The position numbers were made by a program, and so were the translations under genes. The notes below the pieces were generated by a model. That model saw nothing but the letters and a program-made list of their open reading frames with translations, was not told the origin of the DNA and did no database searches. A stretch of DNA of 7,329 nucleotides, taken from NCBI GenBank assembly GCA_029858245.1, contig JAOUFL010000112.1:1-7329 (forward strand), written 5' to 3'. The DNA comes from Candidatus Zixiibacteriota bacterium (GTDB lineage: Bacteria > Zixibacteria > MSB-5A5 > RBG-16-43-9). Each line of letters starts with the position of its first letter. The first letter of the stretch is position 1. Of this stretch, positions 5,836 to 7,329 are shown piece after piece.

Positions 5836-5867
5836 GGTTCAAAGGCTCAAAAGTTCAAAGGTTTAAG
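5836..5867. repeat. four 8-bp tandem units in the polX leader
   Basis: The units are GGTTCAAA, GGCTCAAA, AGTTCAAA and GGTTTAAG, in register with no interruption. They lie 11-42 bp upstream of the polX ATG, where the promoter or 5' leader must be. They could be a short minisatellite of dispersed type or a binding-site array; the sequence alone does not decide. Confidence 0.7.
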
Positions 5868-5876
5868 AATTCGAAT

Positions 5877-5914
5877 GTAGTCCTCATACCAGCGACCCTG
5901 AAGGGTCGCACTAC
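5877..5914. repeat. damaged REP pair lacking its first hairpin
   Basis: GTAG (5877-5880) is followed directly by TCCTCATACC (5881-5890), then an intact stem GCGACCC / GGGTCGC (5892-5898 and 5903-5909) and CTAC (5911-5914). The same TCCTCATACC follows an intact GTAG-headed hairpin at 6076-6100. Restoring that 18-bp hairpin segment here would give a 56-bp pair, close to the 51-54 bp of the complete pairs. Confidence 0.6.
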
Positions 5915-6030
5915 GATATTCCCCTCCCTTGATGGGAGGGGGTAGGGGGAGGGTGATTTCCCCTCTCCCTCTCCCATAAGGGAGAGGGAACAAATGACCT
6001 CATCCTCTCCCTCTCCTATGAGGAGAGGGA
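5892..6030. repeat. direct repeat copy B: half REP plus three G/C-rich hairpins
   Basis: This is the counterpart of 2335-2476 in the same orientation. Hairpins are CCCCTCCC / GGGAGGGG (5921-5928 and 5934-5941), CCCTCTCCC / GGGAGAGGG (5967-5975 and 5980-5988) and CCCTCTCCT / AGGAGAGGG (6009-6017 and 6021-6029), all perfect. The linker AACAAATGACCTCA between hairpins two and three is identical in both copies. It lies wholly between ligA and polX. The 309-bp gap between those genes contains only this and neighbouring repeats, with no gene that I can see. Confidence 0.85.
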
Positions 6031-6036
6031 AGAGTC

Positions 6037-6059
6037 GTAGGGCAACTTTTCATAGTTGC
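6037..6059. repeat. single GTAG-headed hairpin (GCAACT stem)
   Basis: GTAG (6037-6040) is followed by arms GCAACT (6042-6047) and AGTTGC (6054-6059) with a six-base loop. The GTAG foot matches the REP pairs, but the stem is short and no partner hairpin or CTAC follows, so it is probably a REP remnant. Confidence 0.45.
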
Positions 6060-6075
6060 ATCCTTTTGTTTCTTT

Positions 6076-6100
6076 GTAGGGACAGAACATTATTCTGTCC
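6076..6100. repeat. single GTAG-headed hairpin (GGACAGAA stem)
   Basis: GTAG (6076-6079) is followed by a perfect 8-bp stem GGACAGAA / TTCTGTCC (6080-6087 and 6093-6100) with the loop CATTA. It lies 35 bp beyond the ligA stop. The sequence continues TCATACC, as in the damaged pair at 5877-5914, but no second hairpin with CTAC follows. It may also form at the 3' end of the ligA transcript. Confidence 0.65.
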
Positions 6101-6134
6101 TCATACCGCCTGACAGCACAACAAAAATCAATGA

Positions 6135-7329
6135 CTACTTCCCGATTAATTCCTTGAACTCTTCCTCGTTTATAGTCTTAACCCCCAGTTTTTGTGCCTG
6201 GGTTAGTTTTGAACCAGGGTCTTTTCCCGCGATTACGAAATCGGTTTTCTTGCTTACAGAAGAAGAGACTCTTCCGCCCATCTCCTCGATTATCTTTTTA
6301 GCTTCGTCCCGGGTAAAAGAATCTAAACCACCGGTTAAGACAAAAGTCTTCCCGCTCAATGGGGTAGCTTCGGTTTTGGTTTTCATTTCCGGAAATCTGA
6401 CTCCTGCTTTTTTCAGTTTCTCCAGGACTTTCAGGTTCTTCTGGTCATGAAAGAAATTGTAGAGGCTTTCTGCCACAATCGGTCCTATCTCAAAGGTTGA
6501 GGATAAGTCCTCAATAGATTGTCTGGCTATGTTATCTATGGAGGTGTATTCACGGGCTAAAACGTTTGCCAGATGCTCACCTACGTTTCTTATGCCTAAG
6601 GCGAAGATCAGATGGGGCAGGTCCGGGTTTTTGCTTTTCTGGATTGCATTTATCAGGTTCTGGGCTAATTTAGGTCCCATCCTTTCCATCTTATCCAATA
6701 AATCTTTTTCCGTTAGATAATACAGGTCAGCCGGGTCTTTGACCATACCCGAGTCCACCATTTGCTCGATAAATTTATATCCCAGCCCGTCTATGTTCAT
6801 CCCGCCCTTACAGGCAAAATGGGAGATTCTCTCCTTTAATTGAGCCAGGCAGGCGATTCCCGTGCATCTATGTACCGCTTCCCCGGGAGGTCTTTCGACC
6901 TTTGAGCCACAGACCGGGCATTTTTCCGGGAAGACGAATTTCTTCTCTTTGCCAGTTCTCTTGTTTTTTATCACCATCACAACTTCCGGTATCACGTCTC
7001 CTGCCCTCTGTACCAGGACTGTATCCCCGATCCTCACATCTTTTTTATTAATCTCGTCTTCGTTGTGCAGGGTTGCTCGGCTTATCTCTACTCCTCCAAC
7101 CCGGACCGGTTCCAGAATTGCTACCGGGGTCAAAGCTCCGGTTCTACCAACGTTTACCAGAATATCCTTTATGATGGTGGTTTCCTGCTGGGGTGGGAAT
7201 TTCCAGGCAACTGCCCATCTGGGGCTGCGCGAAAGCTCACCTAATTTCTTCTGCAGTTCGAAATCGTTCACCTTTATTACAATTCCATCCAGCTCGTAAT
7301 CTAATTTATCCCGTTTATCCAAGATCCTG
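6135..7329 (-). CDS. ligA: NAD+-dependent DNA ligase LigA, C-terminal part
   Basis: About 397 codons of LigA are visible. The frame is open to the right edge, so the 5' part (roughly 270 residues of a usual 670, including the N-terminal Ia domain and the KxDG active-site lysine) lies outside. LigA joins nicks in replication and repair using NAD+. Counting from the TTG codon at 7322, visible parts in order are the end of the adenylation domain with YELDGIVIKV (9-18) and WAVAWKFPP (36-44), the OB-fold with VGRTGALTPVA (58-68), ATLHNEDEI (83-91) and QRAGDVIP (105-112), a four-cysteine zinc finger (C135, C138, C153, C158), helix-hairpin-helix repeats (about 170-290), and a BRCT domain (about 320-395, GKTFVLTGG). 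The TTG is an internal leucine, not the start. The gene ends with TAG at 6135. Its downstream neighbour is polX, another repair enzyme. Confidence 0.97.
   Translation of the reverse strand, partial: RILDKRDKLDYELDGIVIKVNDFELQKKLGELSRSPRWAVAWKFPPQQETTIIKDILVNVGRTGALTPVAILEPVRVGGVEISRATLHNEDEINKKDVRIGDTVLVQRAGDVIPEVVMVIKNKRTGKEKKFVFPEKCPVCGSKVERPPGEAVHRCTGIACLAQLKERISHFACKGGMNIDGLGYKFIEQMVDSGMVKDPADLYYLTEKDLLDKMERMGPKLAQNLINAIQKSKNPDLPHLIFALGIRNVGEHLANVLAREYTSIDNIARQSIEDLSSTFEIGPIVAESLYNFFHDQKNLKVLEKLKKAGVRFPEMKTKTEATPLSGKTFVLTGGLDSFTRDEAKKIIEEMGGRVSSSVSKKTDFVIAGKDPGSKLTQAQKLGVKTINEEEFKELIGK

Noticed and set aside
5826..5865. Sigma-70-like promoter for polX (TTGAAC and TTTAAT on the minus strand)
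   Set aside because: The -35-like hexamer is part of the 8-bp repeat array, and the -10-like box would almost touch the start codon, so the match is probably chance.

Overview
This is a bacterial chromosomal segment of moderate GC content. All six recognisable genes lie on the minus strand. Read in transcription order (right to left) they are: NAD+-dependent DNA ligase ligA (cut by the right edge), family X DNA polymerase polX, a DUF4365-TPR fusion protein, an AI-2E/PerM-family membrane protein, a REP-associated tyrosine transposase (RAYT), and a small TIGR04076-family protein. No rRNA, tRNA or CRISPR array was seen. Nothing fixes the taxon. A RAYT together with many GTAG-headed palindromes, and the general look of the proteins, suggest an uncultivated environmental bacterium, but that is only an impression.

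Right part (about 4119-7329): ligA and polX are DNA-repair genes that fit base-excision or gap repair: PolX fills gaps and proofreads or trims through its PHP domain, and LigA seals nicks. They are separated by about 310 bp without a gene. That gap holds a four-unit 8-bp repeat just upstream of polX, a damaged REP pair, a block of about 140 bp made of three strong hairpins, and two single GTAG-headed hairpins.

Middle (about 2120-4118): a 531-residue protein joins an N-terminal DUF4365 nuclease-like domain to a TPR array with six near-identical 40-residue (120-bp) units. Near-identical REP pairs (2308-2358 and 4058-4108) in the same orientation bracket it. Its C-terminal tail and stop codon are read from a copy of the hairpin block that also occurs next to polX. 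The 325-bp gap before the membrane-protein gene is almost entirely palindromic repeats.

Left part (1-2119): the AI-2E-family permease gene is followed after 11 bp by the RAYT gene, whose own coding sequence carries an in-frame 54-bp REP pair. The TIGR04076 gene comes next. Two palindromes at 113-177 separate it from the window edge, where a plus-strand gene may end.

The unifying theme is a RAYT/REP system. One transposase-like HUH nuclease gene sits among at least four complete two-hairpin elements with the layout GTAG - stem-loop - short spacer - stem-loop - CTAC (51-54 bp), plus partial ones. The layout is conserved although the stem sequences differ almost completely. This system, and the REP-bracketed DUF4365-TPR gene, are the parts most worth a second look.
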